Notes: generated by a model not told the origin, from the letters alone. DNA of 64,000 nucleotides from Ampelocalamus luodianensis (GCA_036346255.1 CM070633.1:11594001-11658000); one strand, 5' to 3'. Positions 9,670 to 22,547 are shown, counted from the stretch's first letter. A program made the numbers and translations.

Positions 9670-11267
9670 TGACCCTCTAGGTCCTCCTGGTGTCCCTTTA
9701 CACCACACTTTGCTCTTCTTAGTGTTTGAGCGGCTAAACCACCTCACACCCTCAAAGCACCATTGTTGGCCGTAGAGCTCCCATGGCGGCCTAGGTGTCC
9801 AGTGGTTTATCTTCAACATCTCTTGCACCCTTTAGAACTCCTCAACCTCCTTTGTATTTCCCCTAACTTGATTTTGGGTTGCATTCACAGGAATCACTCA
9901 ATTTTAAGTTTGGAGATTTTCGGTTGGTTTCACCCCTTTTCTTCCCCAGCTCCGGTAAGTGATTCCTTTTGCAATTATTTGCTTTTGGAGCCTCTTTGAG
10001 CTATAATGAAGCTGTGGTGGTGATTTGGTTCCACTCATTTTGCTCAGAACCTCATCTTCCACTTCATCTTCTTCGGCTCCGGTGGACTTCATCGTGTTCA
10101 TGTAACATCCCCATTTTCAACTTGTGTTTCAAATGTAAGAAAATGGGTAGAAATTAAAACTTTTTCTTACATCATGTATTTCCTGTGTGTACTAAACAAT
10201 TATTGTACAAGAGTATGGAAATACAAAGTCACAAGTCTGTTGATCCAAATCTTGATCCTCCAAAAACAATCTTGTCGATCTTGTGATCCTTCTCGGAAAT
10301 ATTTTCCTAAGTTCTTGGGATGGTTGGTGACCCCTCTGAAAAATTTCACAATTTTTAGAAATTGTTCGAATATTTTTAAAGGTCAGTCAAACTTGTTTGA
10401 CTTGTAGTCAAACCCTAGCTCAAAGCATTGTATAATTTACGGAGAAAAGTGCTCAACATAAAAACCTCTGAAAATTTTATACAAGATCCATCTCAAGGTT
10501 AGCAAGCCCTTGTCAAAATTTCATAAAATTTGGAGCTAGTTCTATCTCTTAAGACCCCTTCAAAATCTCAATTCAAATTAAAACTCTAAACTGGTCAAGT
10601 CGGACTTGGACTCGGACCTCCAGTCTTGGTCACACCGAGCCGCTTAGCCGTGTCGGGCTCAGTCGGGTTGGGCGCAGTGGTGCGGGCCATTGGACTTTCA
10701 AATCCGGCGCTCAAAGACCTCCTCGGGTCTTTGTAAAGGACCTCCCACCCGCACGACCTCCTCGGGTTCTTTTACAAAGACAACCCTCGAGGACCTCCCC
10801 CAGGACCTCCTTTGCACCTTTTGCAAAGACCACCCTTGGCGACCTCCTCAGCCCTCCACGACCACCCCTAGCGCTTGGGTGATCTTGGCCGTCCATCTTG
10901 AGATCGTGGCTCGGACCTTCCTAAGTGTTAGGACCTCTAATCTTAGCCCAAAATCGGGCCTTGGATTTCAATCCAACGACTCACGACCTCCACGGTGGAG
11001 CTGTGGCGATTTAGCCGTTGAGTTCATTTGACCAGTCTTCCTATTTCTCTCCGCATCGGGTGGGCACAGGCATTATCAATTTTGTGCGTGGCGGTGGGGA
11101 GCGGTGCCTTGTCAACTCTAGGGTGACAAGCGGCTATGTGCTGCCAACATTAAATGTCTGGCGGCACCTTTTGCTCAAAAGTCACCACGACACTGCTCCC
11201 ATCATGTCGTTGATGCCTAGCTCGGTGCAGAGTGGGTGTGACCTTGTTTTCATTTTTGGCGCTCGGC

Positions 11268-11274
11268 TATATAT
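11268..11274 (+). promoter_or_regulatory. TATA box in the 5' LTR of the chromovirus
   Basis: TATATAT occurs in GGCTATATATGGATCC, with an identical core in the 3' LTR at 23714-23720. It marks the likely start of the element's transcript downstream. Confidence 0.65.
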
Positions 11275-14200
11275 GGATCCGGGCTTCTCCTTAAGTTTCT
11301 TTGGATCCATTCTTGCACCCCTAGTTTCTTCCTCTGCTCTTGAGCTCAAGTCACCCGAAAGCCTCTGTCACCATTGCTCGACCTTGGAGCTCTCAGCGAC
11401 CCTTGAGCTCAGTGGTTCATTATTGCAATTTTGGCTAATCCTTTTGTTCTCTTGGTCACCTCGAGCCTCTCGACTTGCTTTGTTTGACCTTCACAGAGGT
11501 TGATAAAGTAGGGCGTGTGGTTCGTGGCGGAGCGTCGTCTTCTTCACCTCCGCGACCTCCACCTTCACGGAGCTCTTGCGGCCACCTCTAGCTCCCCTCC
11601 ATTCCACGAGTCGATATTTGATGTCGAAATCCCTATTCTTTTAGACCTCTTCGGTTTCGGTTTGGCGTAGTGGTCCCGGCGGTTATCTCGGTTAGCCGCC
11701 GGTTGGTGGTCTTGTTGGTGTAGTTTTGGCACCCTTAGGTCCTCCGTCCTATTTGGAGCTCATTCGTGCCTTTGGTTTCGCCGACGAGGTCCACATCGCC
11801 GGCGGCAAGCGCTGTGCCTGCCTTCGGGTTTTGTCGGTTCAAAACCTCCCGTTTTAAATCATATTCTTAGGACCACTTTAATGCTCAAATCATTGCTCAT
11901 CATTGGTGCATTAATTGTGTCCTAATTTGTGCCGTGGAGTCAGCAGCGTGTGGGCCATGGGTTTAGAATTAAAGTTTGGAAATCATTAAGTGTCCCTTTT
12001 AGTTTCATTTATTGTCAATCATCTGGAGCATTTAATTTGTCTTAACGCGCCTTTTGTCGTTGTCAGGAGGTCTGCGCCATTAAAACCACTCCGGGACCTC
12101 CCGCCAAAATCTGGCCGTTAAAGACCTCAGTAGGTTAAATCCCGGCCGCTAGGATCACCCTCCTCCTTGGGGTCCTTTTGCAAAAGACCTCCTTGAGGTC
12201 CTCTGTGCGAAAAGGTCACCCGTCGTTTTGTCAAGCCGCCCTCTCGGACCTCCTTGGGGTCCTCTTTGCAAAAGTCCTTCCTTAGTCGTTTTGAAAAACC
12301 ACCTGAGCCACCCCACCAAGGTCCTCTTGTGCAAAAGACCACCTGGTCATTTGTAAAGAGAACCTTCAAAACTACGTTTAGGGTCCTCTTTGCAAAAAGA
12401 CCACCTCGGCCCTTTGTGAAGAAGTCGTAGGACCTCCCTCGCTCGGATCTGGACCGTTCATGACCTCCCCACGGAGATCTGAACCGTCGGACCTCTCTCT
12501 TGAACACTGTCGCGTAGGACCTCCCGCGAAGATCATGGCCATCCATGACCTCCTCGGTGAAATCCTAGCCGTCCAGGCCTCCCTCGCTTCATCTTAGCCG
12601 TTCGGGACCTCCCACCGGAGATCGTGACCGTCTAGGACCTCCCTTCGACTCTGGACCGTTAGATTTAGATCTAACGGGCTGAACCTCCTCGAGTAGATCT
12701 CAGCCGTCCGGGACCTCCTATGGGAGATGCGGCCGTTAAGATCTCGTCGATCAATCGTTGACCTTTAGACCTCCTAGTGCTCGGGACGCGGATCTTGATC
12801 GGCGGTCACGACCTCTGACAAGCGCGAGGACCTCCTTTGCGTCTTGTGCGTGCGTGCCGAGTCGTAACCATTGGATTCAAGATCTACGGCTTAGACCTCC
12901 TCGCTAGATCTTGCCGTCTAGGACCTCCTCGTTAGATTCGGACCATCAAGTCTAGATCTGCGGCTAAGACCTCCCTTGGCGCGATGAGGTCTTTGCGCCC
13001 GTGTGCTCGTGCGGGTTTTAGCATCGAGATCGTGAGCGTGCGATCTTTGATCAACGACCACGACCTCCCGATTTTATGGGTTTTCAGTTTAGTCCAAAAG
13101 CTTTTATTTGCACATATTAATTGTTTTAAACTTCAAAATTGCGTAACTTTTCTCTGTAGCTCCAAATTTAACAAACTAAAGTTCGATAAATGCATCATTA
13201 AAGTACTTTAGCTTAGTATAGGTTTTGCGGTAATCTTTATATCTGAAATTAATCATGTCTTAGATTTAAAACTTAGAAAAATCATAACTAAATCATTTTA
13301 ACTCCAAATGACCTGAAATTTTATATGGGTTACCACTATACCAGTGGGTAGCTACCATAAAATTTCAGCTTCAAATCTTTCTAGAAAATGTTTTGCTCTG
13401 ATGCTAATTATGGTCGAAATTAGGTTTTTAGAGAATATCTTTTGCACCACAAATCCAAATTAAGTTTTCAGTTTCTATGTCTAGGTATGTTCGTATTTTA
13501 CCTTGTGTATAAATTTCGTCACATTTGGATAATTTTTGCTTGCTCTTTTGTTTAAGTGTTGCTCGTCTTATTGGTTGTTTTCGCTCTTAGCTTAGGATTC
13601 GATATTTGCGGTAATCCAGAGAACGACCCTCATAACAAGTTGAGCAACAACAAGCGAACAAGCGGTTTGATCATTTCCATTAATCCCATTACTTTTAAAG
13701 TCTAATATTTTGTTTAACTTCTATGTATGCATTGCTATTTTGTTGTTAAATTGATTAGTTAATTATCTAGTGGCATAATCTGTAGGTAAATAATTATCCT
13801 CTATTACAGAGCCTAGGTTATTTCTTTGTGATTAGAGTTAGTTGGATGAGCTTTTGTCACTTAGTAGATTTCGAATAAATATTGCTTAGCCATGCCTAGT
13901 ATCGGTAGTATTGGGCGATCATCGACTTAGTCGGTGATCTTGATCACACAACTACTTATACTACTCCATTATGTCCAACCCTTGTGTTTTATTGATTTAC
14001 AAATCAAAAGCGAAAACAAAACTATATCTTGACTTGGGCACAATGGTATGTTGATGTGATCTGTTGGGTGTGTGGAATGGTGCCTAAGTCCCCAAGGACC
14101 GAGTTACTTGTGTCACTAAGCCAGCGCTTATTGTGTGCTAACCACGAGGGGATATGGGACCTCTCTTGACTAAGTACTTTGGGAGGTGCTAATTATGAGC

Positions 14201-14785
14201 TGGTCGGTGGGTGTGTGCGTGTGTGTGTTTGTGGTGTGCGAGGAGCATTAGGCTGTCGGTTAGGGTGTCTAATGTATCCTTCTCCCGTGGGTTGCGGCTC
14301 TTAATTAGCATCGTCCATTGGAAAGCGTCTTGTTAGACTTAGCCATGCACGCATACCAAAGGAAGTGTGCTAACCGTGGGTGGTGGAAAGGCGGTCTATC
14401 GTGTGGGTACATTGGTACACCTGCGGGGTTAAAACTATTCGAATAGCCTCGTCTAGGTTATGGACATGCTTGGTAGGTCGTGCAAGAACTAGACTACAAC
14501 CTTTTAAAAATTTAAACTTGACATGGGTGGTATGAAGGGTACTTCATGCTATTGTTGTGGTGACTATGGGTTAGTCACTTCTAGGTTGGTGTTGTTCTCT
14601 ATCTATGTTATTATTGTCTCTCTTTTATTTGAGCGATAAAGTTAATTGCAAACTTGCTTTGAATCTATTACCTTATTGTAAATGAAAACTTGCTTTATCT
14701 TTGAAAATAAGTCGAGCCTCATCCACTTAAATAAAGCTTGCATGTAGTTAATTATAGTTACTGTTATCTCACACGTCGGTCTTGC

Positions 14786-15161
14786 AGTACAAAAACAAGT
14801 TTTGTACTCATCGCTTTCTTAATATTAATTCTCGCAGAGGAAGAAGGTGAGCCCCAAGGGCCTCACTTTTGTGAGTTATGTTCTTGTGCGCTGTTTGGGA
14901 CGATTAGCTTGGCGGTCCGGTTGGTTGCCTTGTGGGTAAAGGCACACCGATTGGCTTTTGTTCATCGCCATCTTATGGCCATTTGCTTCATTGTGTATTT
15001 ACTTATCTTTATGAATTTTGGCAGTCGGCCTCTCTTTTGTAATAACTCTCTTTATATTATCTATGTCTTTCGATTGTTGCTTTTGCTTGACTCTATGTGT
15101 ATGAATGGAATTGATGCATGATTTTGTAGCGGGTGTGTATCTGTATTTAGGGAAGTATACA
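14786..15161 (+). other. Three conserved stem-loops, 5' LTR of the chromovirus
   Basis: Stem-loop I is at 14786-14808 (AGTACAAAA/TTTTGTACT), stem-loop III at 14847-14866 (GTGAG/CTCAC), and a weakened stem-loop II at 15134-15161, where the left arm lacks bases. Confidence 0.7.
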
Positions 15162-15255
15162 TATCTCGAGAGCTTAGTTTATTTGATTTGTCTTTGTTAG
15201 GACCAAGTGGATGGTTAAGCAGTACAAGCCGAATAAACCGGGGTCCTCACAAAGT

Positions 15256-15267
15256 TGGAATCAGAGC
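15256..15267 (+). other. Primer binding site, tRNA-Met type
   Basis: TGGAATCAGAGC starts 4 bp after the LTR end. It differs by one base from TGGTATCAGAGC, the usual complement of the initiator tRNA-Met 3' end in plant LTR elements. Reverse transcription would start here. Confidence 0.8.
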
Positions 15268-16080
15268 CATTCCGACCGTAGTAACCCAAGCTTGGTCGTC
15301 CTTAGGATATTTTGAAAACCTTATTTTCAAAGGGTCAAATGACTTGTGAAAGCTTAAGTAAGTTCTCGGATTTTATTCCTTACCTATCTTAGCTTTCTTC
15401 TCTCGTCTTGCTCTAAATTGAGTTTTAAAAAGTATTTTCCCCTTTCCTTCTCTCAAAAGATAGTCATTATCGATTAATTGGGTTTTGGGACCAATGAGCT
15501 TGGCAAATTGAAATGTTAGCCGCCCTCTACAAGGTTTTGAAGCTTCCGAAGTTGAAGATTTCAATTAGGAGGCTTGGATGAAATCGGACAGCGATCATTC
15601 AGTTTCCGGACAGCAAGCTCAAAGGTTCTAAATAGGGTAGAAAAGGAGAGGATAATCAACTAAAACTTGTGGGAATAAAAGGGTAAGATGTGATACTAGT
15701 TAGCTAAGTACCTAACGTTATTTTTATCGCCTTAACCTAGTTCTTGAGTAGAGTTAGGCTGGTTGTAGTGTGCTGAAATTTTATCTTCTCACACTATTAC
15801 TCGTTCATTCAATACGGGTTAATGGCATTGAGAAGTTGAGCTTGGTTTGGAGTTTCCTTGCTGTTTTGGAGCTTCTTTGGAAACATTTAAAGTTGTTGCT
15901 TGCTGTTTTTGGCTTTCGGTTAGGGTGATGTCTCATTCCCCTAATCGTTAGCTTTTCGCTTTCATCAACTTCTATTGTTAGTGCTTTGGTTTCTAACCTA
16001 AGTTTCTTAAGCGGGATGGTGGAGGTACTCGTAGCGGCCGTGGTCGTGACTAGTTTGGATGAGGAGCTTCGCCTCCTCAG
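15268..16080 (+). other. Untranslated leader of the chromovirus
   Basis: This stretch between primer site and gag holds no credible reading frame. It is moderately AT-rich. Packaging signals would be expected here, but I see none that can be named. Confidence 0.6.
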
Positions 16081-17100
16081 ACCATGGTGAGGTCCTTCTC
16101 AGTTAGCGCAACCGTTCGGAGGGCGGGAGGTCTGCTGGATGTTGTGCGCGCAACACCTCCGCCCTTTCGGTGCCTCGGGATCCGGGCAGGGCGGACATCG
16201 ATCCGTGGGGCCTTGCGAGTTTCTTCGCTTTCGGCCCCCGTTCTCAGTCGAGGACCCATTGGGCGCGAATGGTGGCTGCGTCGAGTTGGCGTAAGCTTCG
16301 GCGTTGCTCGATGCTGGACCGGGGCGGGGCACTCTTTGCCTCCCATCGGCCGAGCGGCACTCTCTGGTGGGAGAACTGCTGGCCATGCAGCCGCCGCCAC
16401 ACTTGTCTCTTGGGATGAGTTCGGACGGCGTTCCGTCGAGCTCACATCCTGCCGGCTTGATGAAGTGAAGAAGAAGGAGTTTCGCGCTCAAGCAAGGCGT
16501 AAGTCGGTGATGGAGTACATGCGAGTTCAACCACTTGGCTCGTTATGCTCCATCGAGGTGGCCCAGTGAGGCCAAGCGGGAGAAGTTCATGGAGGTTTGT
16601 GCGAGGAGCTGCAAGACAGGCTCTCCATTGTGGACTTTGGCGACTTCGGACCTTGGTAGACAAGGCCATTGTTCTTGAGCACAAGGCCAAGGCGGCGAGT
16701 CCATAGCGCAAGTGGGAGGCCCGGTGTCCGCGGCCGGCCTCTCGTCCTCGTGTCGGGCCTACTCCGGGGGCCCGTTCGTGGCGCCTACCACCAGGCCGCG
16801 GCACGGTTCCTCGCCCTCCGCGAGCGTGCCCGATCCACGTGCGCTGCGAACGGCCAGGTGGCCCCGCAATCCGTGCCGGGTCACTGCACCGTGCACCGGA
16901 AGGGGCATTATGCCAATAGTTGCCCTAACAGAGTGGAGCGGCCTCGTCCTAAGGGAGGGCGCGGGCGAGGAGGTGGTTCTTCCCGAGATCGAAGGTTGTC
17001 CCGCTACCCAAGGCGTGGGTAGTGGCGCGTCAACCTCATCTCCGCGGAGGAGCACAGGAGGCACCGGCGTCGTGTTGGGTACCATTTGGTTAACTCTTTC
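16081..17100 (+). pseudogene. Degenerate gag of the chromovirus
   Basis: Gag builds the virus-like particle. Fragments in several frames match the usual order. A capsid piece reads LDEVKKKEFRAQARRKSVM and continues in another frame. Downstream is a degenerate zinc knuckle near 16880-16930 (HCTVHRKGHYANSC), where the second Cys of the CCHC motif is His, followed by an Arg/Gly-rich tail. At least three frameshifts are needed to read it through. It is followed by protease without a clear boundary, as expected for a gag-pol polyprotein. Confidence 0.7.
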
Positions 17101-17269
17101 CCTGCTCTGATTTTGTTTGATTGAGCGCATCTCACTCTTTTGTTTGAGTCTTTTCTGCTTTGTGGGAGGTCTTCTTTTACTCCATTGTTGGTCCATTTGC
17201 TCATTCGCTCTCCCGGTTCGGAGTTGAGGCGAGTGCGAGTGTAGGGATGTCCTGTTGAGATAGAAGGGT

Positions 17270-17699
17270 AGGATTCTTGGCAAACCTTATCCTCCTTCGA
17301 TCGGCGAGCTTAGATGTAATCCTAGGCATGGATTGGTTGTCTCGGCACATGGGACAAATTGATTGCGCTAGAGGCTCATCTACCTCACGATCCTTCCGGC
17401 GGCGCAGTTCGCTTTTAGAAAGCTGCGGGATCCGCATCTCTTGGCGCTTGAAGCGAAGCCGACTCTAGATATTAGCGAAGTCGGTGGTGTGTGACTTTGT
17501 TGATGTCTTCCCGACGACCTTCGGGGATGCCACGATTCGAGACCTCGAGTTTGTCATTGAGTTGGTTCCGTGCGCCCGATTTCAAAGAGGCCTTCAAGAA
17601 TGGACCCAGTTGAGTTGGTGGAGTTGAAGAAGCAACTAGGTGAGCTTCAAGAGAAGGGTTTCATCCGCCCTAGCTCATCTCCTTGGGGATGCTCAGCAA
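17270..17699 (+). pseudogene. Protease end and start of reverse transcriptase of the chromovirus
   Basis: The segment DVILGMDWLSRHMGQIDC near 17308-17361 is the conserved C-terminal part of the chromovirus protease. It is followed by the linker and the first RT motifs (LVELKKQLGELQEKGFIRPS, 17617-17676). The Asp-Ser/Thr-Gly active site of the protease lies just upstream and is not readable because of frameshifts. The sequence stops at 17699 where the solo LTR 17700-19919 is inserted, and RT resumes at 19925. Confidence 0.75.
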
Positions 17700-19919
17700 T
17701 GTAACACCCCAGTCCGTCATGGGCCTGGAATGCTACTAAACAAACTCTAATAACTCTAAAAGGACAATTCTAATAAATTTAGTGAGAACCTCCTTGTAAA
17801 GTTAATTACATGAAGGTTCCAACACATAGAATAATTAAATATTAATTAAACTTCCAATCCAAGTCATCAAAGGATAATCAGAAACATGCTAAGAATCCAT
17901 CATAACTAGAGAGGTATAAAATTCCACTACTCCTCATTATTACATTTAATCCATAGCATAAAACAAATCATAATATTCTAAGATCAATCACTCTCGAAGA
18001 TCATTCATCTTTATTTAGTTCATGTGGTACGTGTGTGACTAGCAGTCTACTTTCCCCATGCATGTCATTCTTGGCTCAGTACCTAAACAACAATAAAAGC
18101 AAGAGTGAGTCCATTGACTCAGCAAGTACATTAAGAAACCATAGCAATAACACACATATAAAGGAGATTAACATTAGAACATCTTGTATGCAAATGCAAT
18201 GCTCAAGGACTTTTATCTTTAACTTTACGTGTACATTACACTGTGTCACAGTATGCGACCGCCGCATGCCCATGCTGTCTTGCGCGCACGCACGAGGACC
18301 AATTGCCGTTACTCCGCAAGTAACGGGGACCTCAAGCCCACACTCCACGAGTGAGGATCTCGGGCCGTCACATTCATGGCGGGGCTCTCAAAGGAAACAT
18401 ACTTGGACACCACGTGACCAAGCCACAACATGATTTCTCTATGCAAATGCTTATCATATAATCATCATCAAATTACCAAAATACAACATCACTTAATCAT
18501 GGTAAAGCATGAGCATCATTTGATCAATAACCATACTTAAGCATTCATTAAGTATACCATCTTGCAATGCATCCATACAGCAAATAACACACAATTTAGG
18601 CGATCATTCAAACAACAATGCACTTGCCTCAACCGTGCGAAGCTGGATGTCGGGAATGAGGTACTGCTCGGAGCCAAACCCACACTGGACAACAATTGAG
18701 ACAAGCTAAGGCTACCATAAAGGTCTAATAACAAAATCATAAACACAACATGAGTACATCGTCCACTAAGCGTAACTCCCAACGTTAAAGCGGGCTGTCA
18801 GATTTCTTTTCAGAGAACAGCCCCTTCGAAAAATCATAACTAAATGTACAGAAATCCAAATGGAGTGATCTTGGACAATCTGAAAAGGTTATTGAATTCC
18901 CTTCTAAACCTAGTTGGTGAGGTTCTCTGATTCGGCCATTTACTAGCCCTACCATTCTAAACAACAGAGTATCAATTTTCGCGTCGGGTCTCTGGACAGC
19001 AACAATGAAACTATCATAACTTTCTCTACGTTCGTCCGAATTTCATGATCTTTAGTTTTCCTGAAAGCTAGAAGGATTATCTACAACTTTCGTTATACTG
19101 GGGTTCTCAGATTTCCACTTTAACCATCACTTTTACTTGGTTTTCTACAATCTGCCTAAATACTGACAGAGCAGTGGAACAGCAGACTTAGAAAAATCAT
19201 AACTCTCTAACCGTTAATCGGATTTGAGTGAACTTGGCGGCCACTGAAAGCTAAGACAATAACCTACAACTCTCTAGGAGACCAAAACTCCAGATTCGTC
19301 TTCTAACCACATGAAACTTACCCGCAAGCCACTGGACGAAAATTGCATAACAGCAGGTCGAGTGCCATCTAAACAAAGACTAATCAAAATCTCTTCCAAG
19401 ACTAATTATCCTTCAAGAACAACATGTTACCCTTGCGGCGCTGCGAATCACGAACCCGGATGGCGATCCTCCCTTTTCCTCTTCTCCTTCTCTTCTTCCT
19501 CCTTTCTTCCCTCCTTTCTTCCTCTATGGCGGTGCAATGTTGTCTTCTTCTCCACTAGGCCGGCAGCAATGGGAGTTCTTGGAGGGGAGGTTGAAGCGCA
19601 AGGATGGGCAACCGAGGGCAAGAGAGGCGTGGGGGGGAAAGGGGGAGGAGAGGTGGCGGCCGGGTTGGGGAGGTGGGGGAGTGGGAGAGGGAGGGGGGTT
19701 GCGGCTAGGGTTGGGGAGGTGGGAGTGCTGCCCCCACTTTGGCGGCCACCCCTAGGCCACATGGGCGGCCCAAGCCAGGTTGTGCTACAACAGCGATCAC
19801 CCCCTCTTTAGTAATTAAATTAAGAAATCTCCTGTTGGTCCCTCCCAAAAACCATTGAATTCCTTCCTGAAAGTTTAACCTCTCCCGATTCTTGTTCGAT
19901 ACAAATTCAGGGTATTACA
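17700..19919. mobile_element. Solo LTR of another family inside the RT of the chromovirus
   Basis: The ends are TGTAACACCCC and GGTATTACA, both compatible with TG...CA, so the strand is uncertain. The TSD AGCAA lies at 17695-17699 and 19920-19924. Its removal joins RT fragments that fit together. It is 2,220 bp, has no coding sequence or primer site, and includes a GC-rich stretch (19430-19790) with purine-rich runs. It is the youngest layer at this place (fifth level of nesting). Confidence 0.9.
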
Positions 19920-20440
19920 AGCAATCTTTGTCCCGAAAAAGGACAAGACGCTGCGCATGTGCGTTGATTACCGTCCACTTAATGAAGTAACGGTAAAGAA
20001 TAAGTACCCTTTGCCCCGTATAGATGACCTCTTCGATCAATTAAGCGGAGCTCGAGTTTTCTCAAGATTGATCGAGTGGGATATCATCGGTTCGGATTCG
20101 GCCGGAGGATATTCCAAAGGCGGCTTTTCTACTCGTTATGGCATGCGAGTATACCGTCATGTCTTTCGGCAACCAATGCTCCGGCCTTGTTCATGAACCT
20201 CATGAATTCGGTGTTCATGGAGTATTTGGATAGGTTCGTTGTGGTCTTCATCGATGATATTCTTACCTACTCCAAGGCGATGAGAACACACGAGCATTTG
20301 AAGCTTGTGTTGGGCAAGCTCGCGAGCACAAGTTATATCGAAGTTCGGCAAGTGCGCGCGTTACGGTTGAAGGAAGTAGCCTTCTTAGGCCATATTCTTT
20401 CGGCGGAGGCGTGGCGTGGATCCTAGCAAGATCGATGTGC
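19920..20440 (+). pseudogene. Reverse transcriptase of the chromovirus (main part)
   Basis: RT copies the element RNA into DNA. Motifs in order: FVPKKDKTLRMCVDYRPLN, then KYPLPRIDDLFDQLSGARVF with the fingers and palm region, and the catalytic FIDDILTYSK (20247-20276) with the Asp pair kept. A frameshift falls between them near 20075-20170. The solo LTR 17700-19919 lies directly upstream. Confidence 0.88.
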
Positions 20441-20454
20441 TTTCACGAGTCGAC

Positions 20455-20850
20455 CCCACTTGGTGACCGAAGTTCGGAGTTTTCTTGGTTTAGCGGGATA
20501 TTATCGTCGCTTTATCGAGAACTTCTCGAAGATAGCGGCCGATGACGGAGTTGCTCAAGAAGGACAAGAAGTTCTCGTGGTCGCTGATTGCGAGAAAGTT
20601 TCCAAGCGCTTAGAAGCGATTGACCACCGCTCCGTCCTTGTTCTCCCGATGTCGATCGCGGCCGATATCTTTTGTGGCGCTTCTCGTCGAGGCCTCGGTT
20701 GTGTACTTATGCAAGAAGGCAAGGTAGTGGCCTATGCATCAAGGCAATTGAGACCTCATGAACTTAACTATCCTACCCATGACTTGGAGTTGGCGGCTGT
20801 GATTCATGCACTTAAGATTTGGCGACATTACCTAATCGTGTCGTTGTGAA
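20455..20850 (+). pseudogene. RNase H of the chromovirus
   Basis: RNase H removes the RNA strand during reverse transcription. The connection to RT (EVRSFLGLAGYYRRFI) is followed by the RNase H-like segment with GLGCVLMQEGKVVAYASRQL and LELAAVIHALKIWRHYL. It stays open for 129 codons, one of the better kept parts of this element. Frame breaks occur after it. Confidence 0.85.
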
Positions 20851-20989
20851 GTGTATTCGGATCACAAAAGCTTAAAGTATTTGTTCACCCAACCAGATCT
20901 GAACCTCGGGCAAAGGAGATGGTTGGGCTGATCAGGACTATGACATGGGTATTCACTACCATCGGGCAAGGCCAATGTCGTTGCGGATG

Positions 20990-22020
20990 CGCTTAGTATA
21001 AGCGCATTGCAATGCATTGTTGCTTCAGAGCATCGACCCCCTCTTCTAGAGGAGTTTCAGCGTCTCAACTTGGGTTTGGTTGAGCATGGTTCCCTCACTT
21101 GCCTTGGTTGTGACCAACCTTGGTGGATCGGATCAAATGCGCTTTCGGCGATCGGATGTTGGAGTGAACGCATCAAGGAAAATGTCAAGAATGGAATAGC
21201 CAAGTGCTTCTCCGTAGATGAGCTTGGTGTCGTGAGGTTCGAACAGCGCCTCGTAATTCCAAAGGACATGGAGTTGCGGGAGTTGATCCTCGCGAAGCCC
21301 ATGATTCCCGTTGTCCATTCATCCGGGGCCACGAAGATGTATCATGATCTCAAGCGAGATTTTGGTGGACCGAATGAAGAGGAGATCGCAAGGTTCGTTG
21401 CCGAGTGCGGCGTGTGTCGTCGTGTCAGGCGAACATCGGCGTCGGCCGGGCTTTGCCCTTACCAATTCCGGAGTGGAAGTGGGATTGGTCGGGATGGACT
21501 TTATCAACGGTCTACCCCGGTCCCCAAAGAAGAATGATGCTATACGGGTGCGTCATCGATCGATTGACTAAGGTGGCTCATTTTCTTCTGTCAAGCCCGA
21601 CCCGAGGAGGTCTTACGGCGGATCTCTACATAGCCCGCATCGTGAGTTTGCATGGTGTACCAAAGACAATTGTGTCGGATCGTGGTTATTTGTTCACTTC
21701 AGCGATTTTGGCATAGCTGCAAGAGGCTATGGGAACTTCGCCTTTCTTTCGACTCGACATTTCACCCCCAAGCAGATGGTGGACAGAGAGGGTCAACCAA
21801 GTTTTGGAGGACATCTGCGAGCTTGTGTCCTTTCCTATGGGAAGCATTGGGAGAAGTGCTTGCCATTCGCGAGTTTTCTTATAACAACGGTTTCAAGCGG
21901 TCTCGGCATGGCACCATTCGAGGCCTTATACGGGAGAAAGTGTAGAACCCGTTGAACTGGTGCGAGACCGGTGAAAGACCTTTCTTTGGCGGGCTCGATT
22001 AATGAGGCCGAGTCAAGTCC
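20990..22020 (+). pseudogene. Integrase of the chromovirus
   Basis: The zinc-binding part reads MYHDLKRDF ... ECGVCRRVR (21338-21430). The core shows GMDFINGLPRS, DRLTKVAHFL and GVPKTIVSDRGYLF in shifting frames (21480-21710), with two of the catalytic acids in those motifs. FHPQADGGQR follows at about 21762. Several frameshifts and stops break it. It continues into the chromodomain-like end. Confidence 0.82.
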
Positions 22021-22079
22021 ACTCATTCGTGACCGCTTGCGCACGGCTCAATCCGAGCGAGAAGAGCTATGCGGATCGT

Positions 22080-22520
22080 CGTCGTCGTGAGTTAAGCTTT
22101 GAGCCCAATGACCGTTTATCTCAAGGTTTCTCCTCGAAGGTCACGGCGTTTTGGTGTCAAGGAAAGTTAGCTCCTCGATATGTCGGCCCCTACCGTATTA
22201 TCGAGAAGAAGGCTATTGCCCACAAGTTGGAGTTACTGCTGCACTTGCGGGAGTACATGATGTGTTCCATGTGTCCCGGCTAAAGAAGTGCCTCCGTGTT
22301 CCAACAGAGAAGCTCCGTTGGAAACTCTTGATGTCCAAGAAGATTTGACCTACCGCGGCGTCTGTTCGCCTACTCGAGGAAGTGAGCGAAGAACAAGGAA
22401 TAAGACCATCAAGTTCCTCAAAGTTCGGTGGTCAAACCATTCGAGGATGAAGCTACATGGGAGCGAGAAGATCGCCTCGTGCGGACTACCCCTCTTTCTT
22501 TTAAGAGTAAACCAAATCTC
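22080..22520 (+). pseudogene. Integrase C-terminus with chromodomain-like end
   Basis: The segment FSSKVTAFWCQGKLAPRYVG is followed by the final block IKFLKVRWSNHS and, in shifted frames, a Trp-Glu-Arg-Glu motif. This matches the chromodomain at the end of chromovirus integrases (usual pattern: LKVQWSNHS...ATWE). In chromoviruses this domain steers insertion to heterochromatin. Frameshifts separate its parts. Confidence 0.75.
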
Positions 22521-22536
22521 GGGACGAGATTTTTGT

Positions 22537-22545
22537 AAGGGGAGG
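22537..22545 (+). other. Polypurine tract of the chromovirus
   Basis: AAGGGGAGG sits 2 bp before the 3' LTR and follows the typical GGGACGAGATTTTTGTA run. It primes plus-strand DNA synthesis. Confidence 0.85.
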
Positions 22546-22547
22546 TT

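Larger units (their letters stand above)
10101..15251 (+). repeat. 5' LTR of the chromovirus (5,151 bp)
   Basis: It begins TGTAACATCCCC and ends GGGGTCCTCACA. The GC-rich U3 holds many GACCTCC and GCAAA(A)GACC motifs (10720-10870, 12060-13075) and a TATA box at 11268. The second half is AT-rich and ends with the conserved palindrome and stem-loops. It contains 151 bp (about 13422-13572) missing from the 3' LTR. Confidence 0.93.

Noticed and set aside
10101..10200. Segmental duplication of a host region (10.1-15.2 kb against 22.5-27.5 kb)
   Set aside because: The pair are LTRs of one element: TG/CA ends, primer site, polypurine tract and TSD all fit.
19480..19800. Possible captured host exon (GC-rich, purine-rich)
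   Set aside because: It lies inside the solo LTR 17700-19919, consists of G-rich runs and has no recognisable domain.
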